A stretch of DNA of 64,000 bases, taken from contig NZ_POTY01000007.1 of NCBI RefSeq assembly GCF_003236315.1, positions 1-64,000 of the forward strand, given 5' to 3'. Source of the stretch: Micromonospora craterilacus. Its GTDB lineage: Bacteria; Actinomycetota; Actinomycetes; Mycobacteriales; Micromonosporaceae. The notes beneath the pieces were generated by a model that made no database searches, was not told the origin of the DNA, and saw only the letters and a list, made by a program, of their open reading frames with translations. How positions within the stretch are numbered: position 1 is the stretch's first letter; the number at the start of each line of letters is the position of its first letter. The translations under genes were made by a program, and so were the position numbers. This document shows positions 8,429 through 17,271 of this stretch, piece after piece.

Positions 8429-10351
8429 TCAGTTGGTAGTGGGGAGCCAGACGCGCATCGTCGACGGCCCGCGGTTGGCCCACGCGTGGTACGCCACCAG
8501 CGGCACCTGGTCGAGCTGCTCCCCCGCGACGGGCGCCGAGTCGGCCGAGTCGGTCCGGTACGGCCAGTCGTGGTCGTGCGGACGCCCACGCCGGCAGCGC
8601 ACGGTGACCCGGCCGTCGAACAGGCGGGGCGGCTGGCTGGTGTCGACGCAAAGCTCGTCGACGGTTTCGACGCCCGGGACGTCCACGGACTCCAGGGCGA
8701 ACACGAGCGGACCGCGCTCCACCGCGACACAGCCGCGGACCGCGTCGATACGCGCGTCCGGGTAGCTGAACCGGGGTGCCATCGGCAGCGACAGGACGAC
8801 CTCGTCGCCGCGCCGCCACGTCCGCCGCTCGGTGACCACGCCCGGGCCGACCGGCCGGGTGTCGCCGTCGACGGTCAGCGTCGCGCCCTGGGCCGCCCAC
8901 CCGGGCACTCGCAACGACAGCGCCCAGGGGCGTTCGTCGTCGCTGTCGATCCGCACCCGGATCTCGCCGTCGTGCGGGTACTCGGTCGCGACGGTCACGC
9001 ACAGCGCACGCCCGTCGGCGAGGCGGTGCTCGACCGTGCCGGGCAGGTACTGGTGCAGCTGGAGACCCTCGTCGTCGGAGGTCGCCACGTACGCCGCCAG
9101 ACTGGCCAGGGTGCGGGCCACGTTGGTCGGGCAGCAGGAGACCTCGAACCAGGGCGCCCGCAGCGAGGCCGCCGCGCGCAGGCTGGGCCGGTCGGCGTCG
9201 GGAACGGTGCCGAGCTCACGGCGGTGCAGGGTGTTTGTGTAGAAGAAGCTCCGCCCGTCCGCCGACGGTGAGGTCGCCACGACGTTGAAGAGCGTCCGCT
9301 CGATGAGGTCGGCGTACCGGGGGTCGCCGTCGGCGAGCAGCAGCCGCCAGGCCAGCATCACCGAACCGATCCCGGCGCAGGTCTCCGAGTAGGCGCGGTC
9401 GGGGGGCAGCACGAAGTCCCCGCCGAACGCCTCGTCCTGGTGGCGGGAGCCCTGCCCACCGGTGACGTAGGTACGCCGCGCCACCGCGTTCTTCCACTGG
9501 TTGCGTACCGACTCCAGCAGGCTGGCGTCCTTCAGTTCGACCGCGACGTCGACGACGCCGGCGGCGAGGTAGTTCGCCCGGACCGCGTGCCCACGCAGCA
9601 CCGTCGCCTCCCGGACCGGAGTCTCGTCCTGGAAGTACTCCCGTCCGAATTCCACGTCGCTGAGCCGGCCGTGGCCCCGCCGGTCGACGAAGAGCGCGGC
9701 CTGGGCGAGGTAGCGGTCGTCACCGGTGACCCGGGCGAACTCCACCAGCGCGGGCTCGATCTCCGCGTGCCCGCAGAGCCCGTCGATGCCGTCGGGTCCG
9801 AACGTCTCGCAGATGTTGTCGGCGGCCCGGCGGGCGACCTCGACCAGCCCGTCGTCCGCGCCCGGACGGGTCCGGGCGCGGGCCACCGCGGCCTGCAGGA
9901 GGTGACCGATGCAGTAGATCTCGTGGCCCCATTCGAGGTCGGACCAGCGCGGTGCCTGCCCGCGCCGACCGAACTTGGTGTTCAGGTAGCCGTCGGGCTC
10001 CTGTGCCGCGGCCACCCGCCGCACCACGGCGCGGAACCGCGACTCGAGTTCCGGGTCGTCGGTCCGGCCGATCTCCCACGCCATCGCTTCGAGGAACTTG
10101 TAGATCTCCGAGTCGGAGAACTCGCGTCCGCGGCGGTCACGGGCGAGGTCGCCCTGCACGGCCAGGTCGAAGTTCCGGATCCAGCCCTCACGCTCAAGCC
10201 AGTACTCGATGTGCTCGAGGGTCGCGAGAGCGTTGACCGACTGACGCTCGGCCCAGAATCCGCCCGTGATGCGGATTTCGTCCAACCCGAGCGGCCGGAG
10301 CTGGCCACGGATCGGCAGAACCGGCGCGACCGTAGGTGCGGTGCCGCTCAT
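8429..10351 (-). CDS. GH127 beta-L-arabinofuranosidase
   Basis: Cytoplasmic glycosidase of 640 aa; no signal peptide. GH127 enzymes release L-arabinofuranose from beta-linked arabino-oligosaccharides using a cysteine nucleophile at a zinc site. The needed residues are present: Glu307 (HQDEAFGG), corresponding to acid/base Glu322 of HypBA1, Glu323 and Cys325 (SETCAG), and Cys406-Cys407 (SCCPTN), matching the zinc/nucleophile set Glu338, Cys340, Cys417 and Cys418. The start is ATG at 10351 with AAAGGA 5 nt upstream. An alternative ATG at 10357 overlaps the permease stop as ATGA, so translation is probably coupled to the transporter. It would cleave the sugar imported by that transporter and feed araA. 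Confidence 0.9.
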   Translation of the reverse strand: MSGTAPTVAPVLPIRGQLRPLGLDEIRITGGFWAERQSVNALATLEHIEYWLEREGWIRNFDLAVQGDLARDRRGREFSDSEIYKFLEAMAWEIGRTDDPELESRFRAVVRRVAAAQEPDGYLNTKFGRRGQAPRWSDLEWGHEIYCIGHLLQAAVARARTRPGADDGLVEVARRAADNICETFGPDGIDGLCGHAEIEPALVEFARVTGDDRYLAQAALFVDRRGHGRLSDVEFGREYFQDETPVREATVLRGHAVRANYLAAGVVDVAVELKDASLLESVRNQWKNAVARRTYVTGGQGSRHQDEAFGGDFVLPPDRAYSETCAGIGSVMLAWRLLLADGDPRYADLIERTLFNVVATSPSADGRSFFYTNTLHRRELGTVPDADRPSLRAAASLRAPWFEVSCCPTNVARTLASLAAYVATSDDEGLQLHQYLPGTVEHRLADGRALCVTVATEYPHDGEIRVRIDSDDERPWALSLRVPGWAAQGATLTVDGDTRPVGPGVVTERRTWRRGDEVVLSLPMAPRFSYPDARIDAVRGCVAVERGPLVFALESVDVPGVETVDELCVDTSQPPRLFDGRVTVRCRRGRPHDHDWPYRTDSADSAPVAGEQLDQVPLVAYHAWANRGPSTMRVWLPTTN

Positions 10352-10353
10352 GC

Positions 10354-11268
10354 TCATCCTTTCAATGCGCCGGACATGAAGCCGCGCACGTAGTGACGTT
10401 GAAGCAGTAGGAACAGGACGATGCACGGGAGGGCGAGAACGACGACGCCCGCTTCGGTGGCCCCGTAGTCGACGACACCTTGGACCTGGCCGCGCAGGTT
10501 GGACACGGCGAGCGGCAGGGTCATCCGCTCGCTGTCGTTGATGAGGATCAGCGGCGCCATGAAGTCGTTCCAGGCGGCGAGGAACGCGAACAGCCCGACG
10601 GTGATCAGGCCCGGCTTCACCGCGGGCAACAGCACCCGCCAGAGCGCGCCGAACGACGAGCATCCGTCGACCATCGCGGCCTCGTCGAGTTGGCGCGGCA
10701 CCGCTTCGAACGAGATGCGCATCAGGAAGGTGGCGAAGGGCAACTGGAACATCGCGAGTACCAGCGCCACCCCGACCAGGGAGTTCTGCAGCCCCACCTG
10801 GTTGAGCAACACGTAGAGCGGGATCAGCAACGTCGCGTACGGGACCATGAGAATGGCGAGCGTGACCAGGAACAGGATGTTCTTGCCGGGGAACTTGAAC
10901 CGGGCGAACGCGTAACCGCCGAGGAAGGAGATCACCAGCGTCAGGGCGACGGTGAGCAGCGAGACGAACGCCGAGTTGGCGAGGTAACGCCAGACGCCGG
11001 CCTGATAGCCGCCCAGCGTCTCGTAGTTGCCGAACCCCCAGCCGTCCACCTGGTTCGTGCCGGCCTGCGGGGAGACCGAGGCGACCGCCGTCCAGAGCAG
11101 CGGTGCCAGGAAGATCAACCCGACCGCTCCGGTGAACACCCAGTACGGCGTGCGCAGCGCGATGCCGGCGATGGTGATCCCGTCCGACTTCTTCGGGCCG
11201 GCCGGGGCCGCGGCGGACGGCGGAGCCGAGCCGCCGGCGGTCGGGGTGGAGGTGGAATCGATGGCCAT
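10354..11268 (-). CDS. CUT1 sugar ABC transporter permease (MalG type)
   Basis: Integral membrane permease of 304 aa with about six hydrophobic segments and the conserved cytoplasmic EAA loop (DEAAMVDGCSSFGALWRVLLP at about 190-210) that contacts the ATPase. ATG at 11268 has GAGGAG upstream, lying within the end of the preceding permease gene; the two genes are 4 nt apart. It pairs with the MalF-type permease and the lipoprotein binding protein. No ATP-binding gene is in the locus, so a shared MsiK-type ATPase encoded elsewhere is likely, as is common in actinomycetes (inference). Confidence 0.9.
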   Translation of the reverse strand: MAIDSTSTPTAGGSAPPSAAAPAGPKKSDGITIAGIALRTPYWVFTGAVGLIFLAPLLWTAVASVSPQAGTNQVDGWGFGNYETLGGYQAGVWRYLANSAFVSLLTVALTLVISFLGGYAFARFKFPGKNILFLVTLAILMVPYATLLIPLYVLLNQVGLQNSLVGVALVLAMFQLPFATFLMRISFEAVPRQLDEAAMVDGCSSFGALWRVLLPAVKPGLITVGLFAFLAAWNDFMAPLILINDSERMTLPLAVSNLRGQVQGVVDYGATEAGVVVLALPCIVLFLLLQRHYVRGFMSGALKG

Positions 11269-11272
11269 CGGG

Positions 11273-12190
11273 TCAGCTCTCCTCGGACCGGAAGGCGCGC
11301 AGTTGCAGCGCGTTGATGAGGACCAGGGCCACCAGCACGATGACCGAGAGGGCCGCCGCCACACCGAGGTCGTTCTGACCTTGGAACGCCACCATGTAGA
11401 TGAGCTGGACGACGGTGATCGTGCTGTTGTCCGGGCCGCCCTTGGTGAGGATGTAGAACTGCTCGAAGGCGAGCAGGGAGCCGGTCACGCAGAGCACGGT
11501 CGTCAGTGCCAGCGTCGGGCGCAGCAGCGGCAGGGTGACCTTCCGGAAGGTCTGCCAACGGCTGGCGCCGTCCGAGCGGGCGGCTTCGTACACGTCCGCC
11601 GGGATGCCTTGCAGACCGACGAGCATGAGCACCATGTAGAAGCCGGCGTAGCGCCACACGATGAGGAAGGTCGTCGAGAACAGCGCCGCGTTCGGTGAGC
11701 CGAGGAAGGTGATGCCGAGGTGGTCCATCACGGGTGCCAGCGGGCTCGCGTACGGCGAGTAGAGCACGTAGAACAGCAGCGACGCCGAGGCCAACCCGAG
11801 GGCACTGGGAATCAGGAACGACGCCCGGAGCAGGTTGTTCCACCGGCTCGACTCCTGCACCAGCAGGGCCAGCCCCAACCCCAGGGCCAGCAGCAGTACG
11901 GTCGCCAGCACGGTGTACTTGACGGTGAACACCACCGAGTCGGTGAAGAAGCGGTGGTTGATCGCCTTCACGAAGTTGTCGGGAGCGTTGATTCCCTGGT
12001 CGCCGGTGAGCAGCGGCCACTTCGACACCGACATCTTGATGACGAGCAGCAGCGGAACCGCGAACAGCGCCACCACGAAGACCGCCGTCGGCGTCGCGTA
12101 GATCCAGCCGAGCAGGGCCTGACGGCCACGGGGGCGGGCGCGGCCCCGTTTCGCCGCGCTTGGCGGGCGAGACGGTGCGGTGACTGTCAT
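11273..12190 (-). CDS. CUT1 sugar ABC transporter permease (MalF/UgpA type)
   Basis: A 305-aa membrane permease. An Arg-rich cytoplasmic N-terminus precedes the first membrane helix (WIYATPTAVFVVALFAVPLLL), and the EAA loop is visible as YEAARSDGASRWQTFRKVTLP. ATG at 12190 is preceded by GAGAGG at 5 nt; the frame extends 30 codons further upstream without a better site. It is separated from the binding-protein gene by 108 nt holding a long stem-loop, and from the second permease by 4 nt. Together they should form the heterodimeric channel for the imported arabino-oligosaccharide. Confidence 0.9.
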   Translation of the reverse strand: MTVTAPSRPPSAAKRGRARPRGRQALLGWIYATPTAVFVVALFAVPLLLVIKMSVSKWPLLTGDQGINAPDNFVKAINHRFFTDSVVFTVKYTVLATVLLLALGLGLALLVQESSRWNNLLRASFLIPSALGLASASLLFYVLYSPYASPLAPVMDHLGITFLGSPNAALFSTTFLIVWRYAGFYMVLMLVGLQGIPADVYEAARSDGASRWQTFRKVTLPLLRPTLALTTVLCVTGSLLAFEQFYILTKGGPDNSTITVVQLIYMVAFQGQNDLGVAAALSVIVLVALVLINALQLRAFRSEES

Positions 12191-12241
12191 GGGAACCTCT
12201 CGTTCGTTCGGCGGCAGGCTGGTCGTTGACGCGTCCGGTGC

Positions 12242-12289
12242 CGCAGGCGTGTGCCGGCCCGATAACCGGTCGGTCGGCACACGCCTGCG
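12242..12289 (-). terminator. 15-bp stem-loop between binding-protein and permease genes
   Basis: Perfect 15-bp arms (12242-12256 with 12275-12289) enclose an 18-nt loop. It starts 10 nt after the binding-protein stop. Such hairpins in sugar-transport operons usually protect the upstream mRNA or cause partial termination, so that binding protein exceeds permease; no U-run is present. Confidence 0.7.
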
Positions 12290-12298
12290 ACGGTGGCG

Positions 12299-13597
12299 CT
12301 ACTGCTTGAGCACGGCGGTGATCTCGCCGTTGTCCTTCTGCAGGTCGCCGCTACCGTTGAGCACCTGGTTGCGGATGAGGGTCAGCCACGGGCTGTTCGG
12401 GGCGTTGAACGCCTGCTGGAAGTTCAGCGCGACCGGGGTGTCGCCCTTGCCGGCCACCTCGTTGATGGTGACCAGTCGCGGGTCCTCGGCGGCGTACTTG
12501 TTGTTCGCGAGGTCGGAACGCGACACCACGTCCTTGTTCTTCGCCAGCACCTCGACCTGGGCGTCCTCGGACATCATCCAGCTGAGGAAGTTCCAGGCCT
12601 GCGCCGCCTTCTTCGAGTCCTTCGAGACACCGATGCCGTCGCCACCGACGAAGGTGGAGGCACCGCCGGTGGGGCCGGGGATGCCGGCGACACCGACGTC
12701 GAACGGGGTCGAGGAGAGCAGCGTCGCCGGGTAGAACATCAGACCGACCTTGCCCTCGGTGAAGCCGGCGGTCCAGGTCGGACCGGTCTCGCCCGCCGAG
12801 GAGGGCAGCACGGCGCCGGACTTCCACAGGTCGGCCCAGGTGCTGTAGACCTTCTGGGCGGTCTCGTCGGCGAGCTTGGACTCGGTGCCGTCCGGGCTCA
12901 TCACCTGACCGCCGCTGGCCCAGATCGACGGGAACCAGGTGAAGACCAGGCAGCCGCCGCAGTTCAGACCGGCCGCCGTGCCGTAGACGCCGTCCTTCTT
13001 CAGCGCCTGGACGGCCTTGGCGGCGGCGGCGTACTCCTCGAGGTTCGCCGGCGCCTTCTCCGGGTCCAGCCCGGCCTCCCGGAACAGATCCTTGTTCCAG
13101 AACAGCATCGACAGGTCCAGCACGAACGGCAGCACGTGCGGCTTGCCGTCAACCGTGCCGGCCGAGAGGTGCCCCTTGTTGATGGTGTCCTTGAAGCTGA
13201 GGCCGTTGATGTTCGAGCTGAGGTCCTGGAACAGTCCCTGGCTCACCCAGTTCGGCACGTAGACGATGTCCGCGGCGAACAGGTCCGGGAGGCCGCTCGA
13301 ACCGGCCGCCGCGCCGACCTTCGCGACGTAGTCGTCGTTGGGAACGACGGTCAGCTTGACCGTGTTCTCGTGGCTGGCGTTGTAGGCGTCGACGAGGAGC
13401 TTCGCCTGCTTCTCCAGCGGGGCGCGGGTCCACAGGGTGAGCTCGCTGCCGTCGTCGATGCCGTTGGGGCCGGCCTCGGCCGCGTTCGAGCCGCTCGGTT
13501 CGTCGCTGCTGCACGCTGCGCCGCTGAGGGCCAGCGTCGCCACCAGCACGCCGGCCAGCGAACGCAGGACTGGGCGCCTGCCCAAGGTTCTTCTCAT
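12299..13597 (-). CDS. Sugar-binding lipoprotein of CUT1 ABC transporter
   Basis: Extracytoplasmic solute-binding protein of 432 aa. The N-terminus has basic residues, a hydrophobic stretch and a lipobox LSGAAC with the acylated Cys at about 29. The body resembles family 1 binding proteins (TLWTRAPLEKQAKLLVDAYNAS near the start, and the FVGGDGIGVSKDSKK type hinge region). ATG at 13597 follows AGGAGAAGGA. The araA and GH127 neighbours make arabinose-containing oligosaccharides the expected ligand; that is context, not sequence proof. Confidence 0.9.
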   Translation of the reverse strand: MRRTLGRRPVLRSLAGVLVATLALSGAACSSDEPSGSNAAEAGPNGIDDGSELTLWTRAPLEKQAKLLVDAYNASHENTVKLTVVPNDDYVAKVGAAAGSSGLPDLFAADIVYVPNWVSQGLFQDLSSNINGLSFKDTINKGHLSAGTVDGKPHVLPFVLDLSMLFWNKDLFREAGLDPEKAPANLEEYAAAAKAVQALKKDGVYGTAAGLNCGGCLVFTWFPSIWASGGQVMSPDGTESKLADETAQKVYSTWADLWKSGAVLPSSAGETGPTWTAGFTEGKVGLMFYPATLLSSTPFDVGVAGIPGPTGGASTFVGGDGIGVSKDSKKAAQAWNFLSWMMSEDAQVEVLAKNKDVVSRSDLANNKYAAEDPRLVTINEVAGKGDTPVALNFQQAFNAPNSPWLTLIRNQVLNGSGDLQKDNGEITAVLKQ

Positions 13598-13703
13598 TGT
13601 TCCTTCTCCTAGGGGGTTCGTCGTTCGGCGGGAGCCGCTGTGCGGTCCCAGCGAGCCGAGGATTCTCCGGTCGTTGGTGCGGTTCTGCTGCGAGACGGCG
13701 GCG

Positions 13704-15212
13704 TTACAGCCGCTGCGCCAGCCGGTAGTAGGCGTTGTTCCAGCGGATGTGATTGGCGAACGACCGCTGGTCGGAGGCGGCGTCGATCATCGCCAGCTCG
13801 ACGCCCGCCATGTCGGCGAAGTCGGCGAGCGGTTCCCGGCCGACTGCGGTACTGAGTACGGTGTGGTGCGGCCCGCCGGCGAGCAGCCAGCACTCGGCCG
13901 ACGTGGCGAGGTCGGGGCGGGGCTTCCAGACCGCCCGGGCGACCGGCAGCCGCGGCAGCGGCTCGTCCGGCTCCACCAGGTCGATCTCGTTGGCGGTCAG
14001 CCGGAGCCGGCCACCCAGATCCGCGAGGCCGACGACGAGACCCGGGCCGGGCGCGGCGGTGAAGACCAGGCGGACCGGGTCTTCGCGACCGCCGATCGAC
14101 AGCGGGTGGATCTGGAGGCTTGGCCGGCCGGCCGCGATGCTCGGGCAGACCTCGAGCATGTGCGCGCCGAGGATCTTCGGCTCGCCCGGCCCCAGGTGGT
14201 AGGTGTAGTCCTCCATGAACGAGGTGCCGCCGGGCGCGTCGCCGGCCATCACCTTCATGATCCGCAGCAGTGCCGCCGTCTTCCAGTCGCCCTCACCACC
14301 GAACCCGTAGCCGTCGGCCATCAGGTTCTGCACGGCGAGGCCGGGAAGTTGCCGCAGACCTCCCAGGTCCTCGAAGTTCGTGGTGAAGGCGTCGAAGCCG
14401 CCGGCTTCGAGGAACTGGCGGAGCCCGATCTCGATCCGGGCGCCGTACCGCAGCGAGTCGTGCCGCTCGCCACCGCGACGCAGCTCGGCTGCCACGTCGT
14501 AGCGCTCCTCGTACTCGACGACGAGCTTGTCCACGTCGGCGTCCGCGACCTCGTCGACCGCCGCGACGAGCGCGTTCACCCCGTAGCCGTTGACCGAGAC
14601 GCCCAGGGTCGCCTGGGCACCGACCTTGTCGCCCTCGGTCACGGCCACGTCCCGCATGTTGTCGCCGAAGCGGGCCAGCCGGAGTGACCGGGCGGCCCGC
14701 CAGCCCGTCGCCGCCCGCGCCCAGTCGTCGATCCGGGCCAGCACCGCCGGATCGCCGGCGAAGCCCGCGACGGTCTTCCGGGCCACGCCTAGCCGCGACT
14801 GCACGTACCCGAACTCACGGTCGCCGTGCGCGGCCTGGTTGAGGTTCATGAAGTCCATGTCCAACTCGGCCCACGGCAGTGCCCGGTTGGCCTGGGTGTG
14901 CAGGTGCAGCATCGGCTTGCCGAGCGCGGTCAGACCGGCGATCCACGCCTTCGCCGGCGAGAACGTGTGCATCCAGGTGATGACGCCGACCACCGCATCG
15001 TTCGCGGTGGCGTCCAGGCAGGTCCGGCGGATCGCGTCGGCGGTCGTGAGCACCGGCTTCCACACCACCCGTGGACCCGAGCGCAGCCCGCTGGCGACCA
15101 GCTGGCACACCTCGCGGGACTGCGCCGCGACCTGTTCAAGCACCTGTTCGCCGTACAGCGCCTGGCTACCCGTCAGGAACCAGATCTCTCCGGTTTCGTC
15201 CAATGTCGACAC
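13704..15212 (-). CDS. araA: L-arabinose isomerase
   Basis: Converts L-arabinose to L-ribulose in the cytoplasm. The 502-aa protein has typical AraA length and motifs: IWFLTGSQ at the N-terminus, [29 protein letters not shown] and SFMEDYTYH with the two metal-binding Glu residues, and further His residues in [12 protein letters not shown] and GGPHHTV. GTG at 15212 is preferred because GGAG lies 8 nt upstream; GTG at 15221 overlaps the stop of the araB remnant as GTGA but has its GGAG too close. It follows the deleted ribulokinase gene and precedes the transporter genes. No intact araB or araD is nearby. Confidence 0.93.
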   Translation of the reverse strand: MSTLDETGEIWFLTGSQALYGEQVLEQVAAQSREVCQLVASGLRSGPRVVWKPVLTTADAIRRTCLDATANDAVVGVITWMHTFSPAKAWIAGLTALGKPMLHLHTQANRALPWAELDMDFMNLNQAAHGDREFGYVQSRLGVARKTVAGFAGDPAVLARIDDWARAATGWRAARSLRLARFGDNMRDVAVTEGDKVGAQATLGVSVNGYGVNALVAAVDEVADADVDKLVVEYEERYDVAAELRRGGERHDSLRYGARIEIGLRQFLEAGGFDAFTTNFEDLGGLRQLPGLAVQNLMADGYGFGGEGDWKTAALLRIMKVMAGDAPGGTSFMEDYTYHLGPGEPKILGAHMLEVCPSIAAGRPSLQIHPLSIGGREDPVRLVFTAAPGPGLVVGLADLGGRLRLTANEIDLVEPDEPLPRLPVARAVWKPRPDLATSAECWLLAGGPHHTVLSTAVGREPLADFADMAGVELAMIDAASDQRSFANHIRWNNAYYRLAQRL

Positions 15213-15217
15213 GAGTG

Positions 15218-15523
15218 TCACTCCGTTCCAACGGGCCGGCCGGGCTGGCCGTACGTGTTCGGGTGGCCGTGGAGCGCGGCGCGGGCCGCGGTGGAGATCG
15301 CCGCGCCGCCCGCGGGTGCGTGGGTGGCACCCGCGACGCGCGGCAGTCGCTCACCGGTAGCGGCCAGGAACTCGCCCGTGACACGATGCGCGTACTTGTG
15401 GACAGCGGAGCCAACCACCGCACCATCGGAGACGCGGACCATGACGGCCCTGCCCGACAGCGCACCACAGTCGACACCCACCAGGTATCGATGGGAGTGA
15501 GCGATAACAGTGGGGGACCGCAT
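15218..15523 (-). pseudogene. araB: Ribulokinase remnant with large internal deletion
   Basis: A 101-residue frame begins like ribulokinase (YLVGVDCGALSGRAVMVRVSDG, the N-terminal phosphate-binding segment of FGGY kinases, with Cys where Phe is usual) and continues to about [12 protein letters not shown]. It then runs into unrelated sequence. Full AraB has about 550 residues, so most of the sugar-binding and C-terminal ATPase domain is missing. ATG at 15523 has a strong GGAGGAG site and the promoter/operator is intact, so the stub is probably still translated as a leader for araA. It cannot be a working kinase. Confidence 0.75.
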
Positions 15524-15595
15524 CGTGGCTCCTCCAAGCAAGCGGGCGCGAGGCCAAAGAGGGATTCCGCCCTGTTGTGAGCGGAGTCACGCACG

Positions 15596-15623
15596 ATGTT
15601 AGCGTTAACTAGAGCGCCGTCAA
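15596..15623 (-). promoter_or_regulatory. araB/araA promoter with LacI-type operator
   Basis: On the minus strand a -35 TTGACG (15618-15623) and a -10 TAACAT (15596-15601) are 16 nt apart. The near-palindrome ATGTTAGCGTTAACT on the top strand (15596-15610) covers the -10 and part of the spacer, so a bound repressor would block RNA polymerase. It lies 73 nt upstream of the araB remnant start. Confidence 0.7.
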
Positions 15624-15677
15624 GACTTGGCGAAGAGATTGTTTCCGGAAGGTTGCGTAGGGGCCCCTGCGGACGTG

Positions 15678-16706
15678 CTACGGGCGCCGACTGGACGTAC
15701 TGTTACGAATTACCAGCTCAGGGGGGATAACGGACGAAACGCCGCCCGCCTCGCCGCCCTCGACCTCGCCCAGCAGGAACTCGATGCTGCGCCGCCCGAC
15801 CTCGCGGAACGGCTGGCTGACGGTGGTCAGCGGCGGCGTCACGAACGCCCCCTCGGGGATGTCGTCGAAGCCCACCACGCTGACGTCCTCCGGCACCCGC
15901 ACCCCGGCGTCGAGCAGCGCCCGCAGCACGCCCAGGGCCATCGAGTCGTTCGCCGCGAACACCGCCGTCGCCCGGCGATCCCGGGCCAGCTTCTGACCGG
16001 CCAGGTAGCCGGACTTGGCGCTCCAGTCACCGACGAGTTCCCGAGGCACCATCCGGCCGCTCTCCTCGAGTGCGGCCACCCACCCGTCGACGCGCCCGTT
16101 CGCCTCGCTCCAGTCCGACGGACCCCGCACGTGGTGAACGGTCTCGTGGCCGAGGGACAGCAGGTACTCGGTGACCATCCGGGCACCCAGCACCTGGTCG
16201 ACCGAGACACTCGTGACACTCGGCAGCGCGTTCTCGACGGCGATCACCGGGATGTCGGTGGGCAGCGCCCGGACGAACGCCATCGCCTCGGCGGCCTGCG
16301 GCGCGATCAGGACCAGCCCCTCCACCGACTGGTGGACGAGGCGCTGCACCGCCTGGGTCGCCGCCGCGGCGGTGGGCCGGCGCAGGCTCGCCACGCTGAC
16401 CGCGTACCCCGCTTCCTCGGTGGCCTGCACGATGCCGTTGAGCATCGACGCCGGCCCGTACAGCGTGGTGTCGAAACAGACCACGCCGAGCGTCTGCGAA
16501 CGCCGGGTGACCAGGCTCCGCGCGGCGCTGTTACGCCGGTAACCGAGCTGCTTGATGGCCAGCAGGACCCGCTCGCGGGTTTCCGGGCGCACCGACTCGG
16601 GCTCGTTGAGGACGCGGGACACGGTCATGTGCGACACGCCCGCCAGCCGCGCGACATCCCCCATGACCGGCAAACGCCGACTCTTTGCCACGCTCACGTC
16701 GACCAT
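15678..16706 (-). CDS. LacI-family transcriptional repressor of the arabinose locus
   Basis: A 342-aa regulator. The N-terminal helix-turn-helix with hinge reads VMGDVARLAGVSHMTVSRVLNEP (about 14-37), followed by a periplasmic-binding-protein-like sensor domain (LGVVCFDTTLYGPASMLNGI, VFAANDSMALGVLRAL, VVGFDDIPEGAFVTPPLTTV). ATG at 16706 is preceded by AGGGG; the frame stays open further upstream without a better start. It is transcribed toward araB/araA from upstream of their promoter. Three operator copies in the locus, one before this gene, suggest autoregulation and local control. The effector is likely L-arabinose or an arabino-oligosaccharide (inference). Confidence 0.9.
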   Translation of the reverse strand: MVDVSVAKSRRLPVMGDVARLAGVSHMTVSRVLNEPESVRPETRERVLLAIKQLGYRRNSAARSLVTRRSQTLGVVCFDTTLYGPASMLNGIVQATEEAGYAVSVASLRRPTAAAATQAVQRLVHQSVEGLVLIAPQAAEAMAFVRALPTDIPVIAVENALPSVTSVSVDQVLGARMVTEYLLSLGHETVHHVRGPSDWSEANGRVDGWVAALEESGRMVPRELVGDWSAKSGYLAGQKLARDRRATAVFAANDSMALGVLRALLDAGVRVPEDVSVVGFDDIPEGAFVTPPLTTVSQPFREVGRRSIEFLLGEVEGGEAGGVSSVIPPELVIRNSTSSRRP

Positions 16707-17005
16707 GCTTCCCCTCGTCCCGGGCGGACCAGGACCTGGGGCCCTTCCCGCACCGCCGCCGCATTCGCCTCGCCCGCCCTGGCCAGCGGAAACGGTGCCG
16801 GCACCAGCGGGGTCACGTAGTTCTGCCGGCACGCGGCCAATTCGATCGCACGAGGGAGAACCTCGCCCATCCGCCGGGACCCTACCAGCGTTGATACCGC
16901 CCGGCGGGCCAGGCGAGCGGTGGTGGTCGTCCGGTCGCTGCCGACATCGGCGACCGAGCGGAGCGGGCGAGAGCGCAACGCCACCCTCACGGTCGACTCG
17001 ACCAC
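16694..17005 (-). CDS. Possible short ORF ahead of lacI
   Basis: A 103-codon frame starts at GTG 17005 with a very good GGAGGAG site 4 nt upstream, and its stop overlaps the lacI start by 13 nt. About 80 percent of third positions are G/C, consistent with coding. The protein is basic and Arg-rich at its N-terminus (VALRSRPLRSV) and includes ELAACRQNYVTPLVPAPFPLA; I recognise no family. A LacI-type operator overlaps the probable -10 just upstream. It may be a true small gene, a translated leader coupling lacI expression, or the remnant of a larger gene. Confidence 0.4.
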   Translation of the reverse strand: MVESTVRVALRSRPLRSVADVGSDRTTTTARLARRAVSTLVGSRRMGEVLPRAIELAACRQNYVTPLVPAPFPLARAGEANAAAVREGPQVLVRPGRGEAWST

Positions 17006-17029
17006 TGAACTCCTCCAGCTCATGCGTCC

Positions 17030-17044
17030 GGTAACGCTAACATA
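17030..17044 (-). promoter_or_regulatory. LacI-type operator upstream of regulator transcript
   Basis: The minus strand reads TATGTTAGCGTTACC, 12 of 13 core bases matching the araB/araA operator. A -10-like TATGTT (17039-17044) is part of it. It lies 25 nt before the GTG of the short ORF preceding lacI, so it probably gives autoregulation. Confidence 0.6.
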
Positions 17045-17271
17045 CGAACTGGGGACTGCGATGCTTGGCTTTGTGTGGTAATGACCGTCTGCGGCGCCCA
17101 TCGAGCGCCCTGGAAGGGTTGTTTCCCGCCCCCGGGCACCGAGAGGTGCACGCCAAGGCGGGCCGCACCGGATCAGACCCCGGCATCACCGGCAATCTGG
17201 GATTATCCAGGCAGCGCCTTTCCGCTGCGCGGCACCACACCGCTGCCGCCGCCACCTCCTGAAGGAGTGTC

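Noticed and set aside
8253-9002. Upstream extension of the giant glycosidase frame
   Set aside because: It overlaps the GH127 gene, lacks domains, and a near-perfect AAGGAGG site marks the start at 8252.
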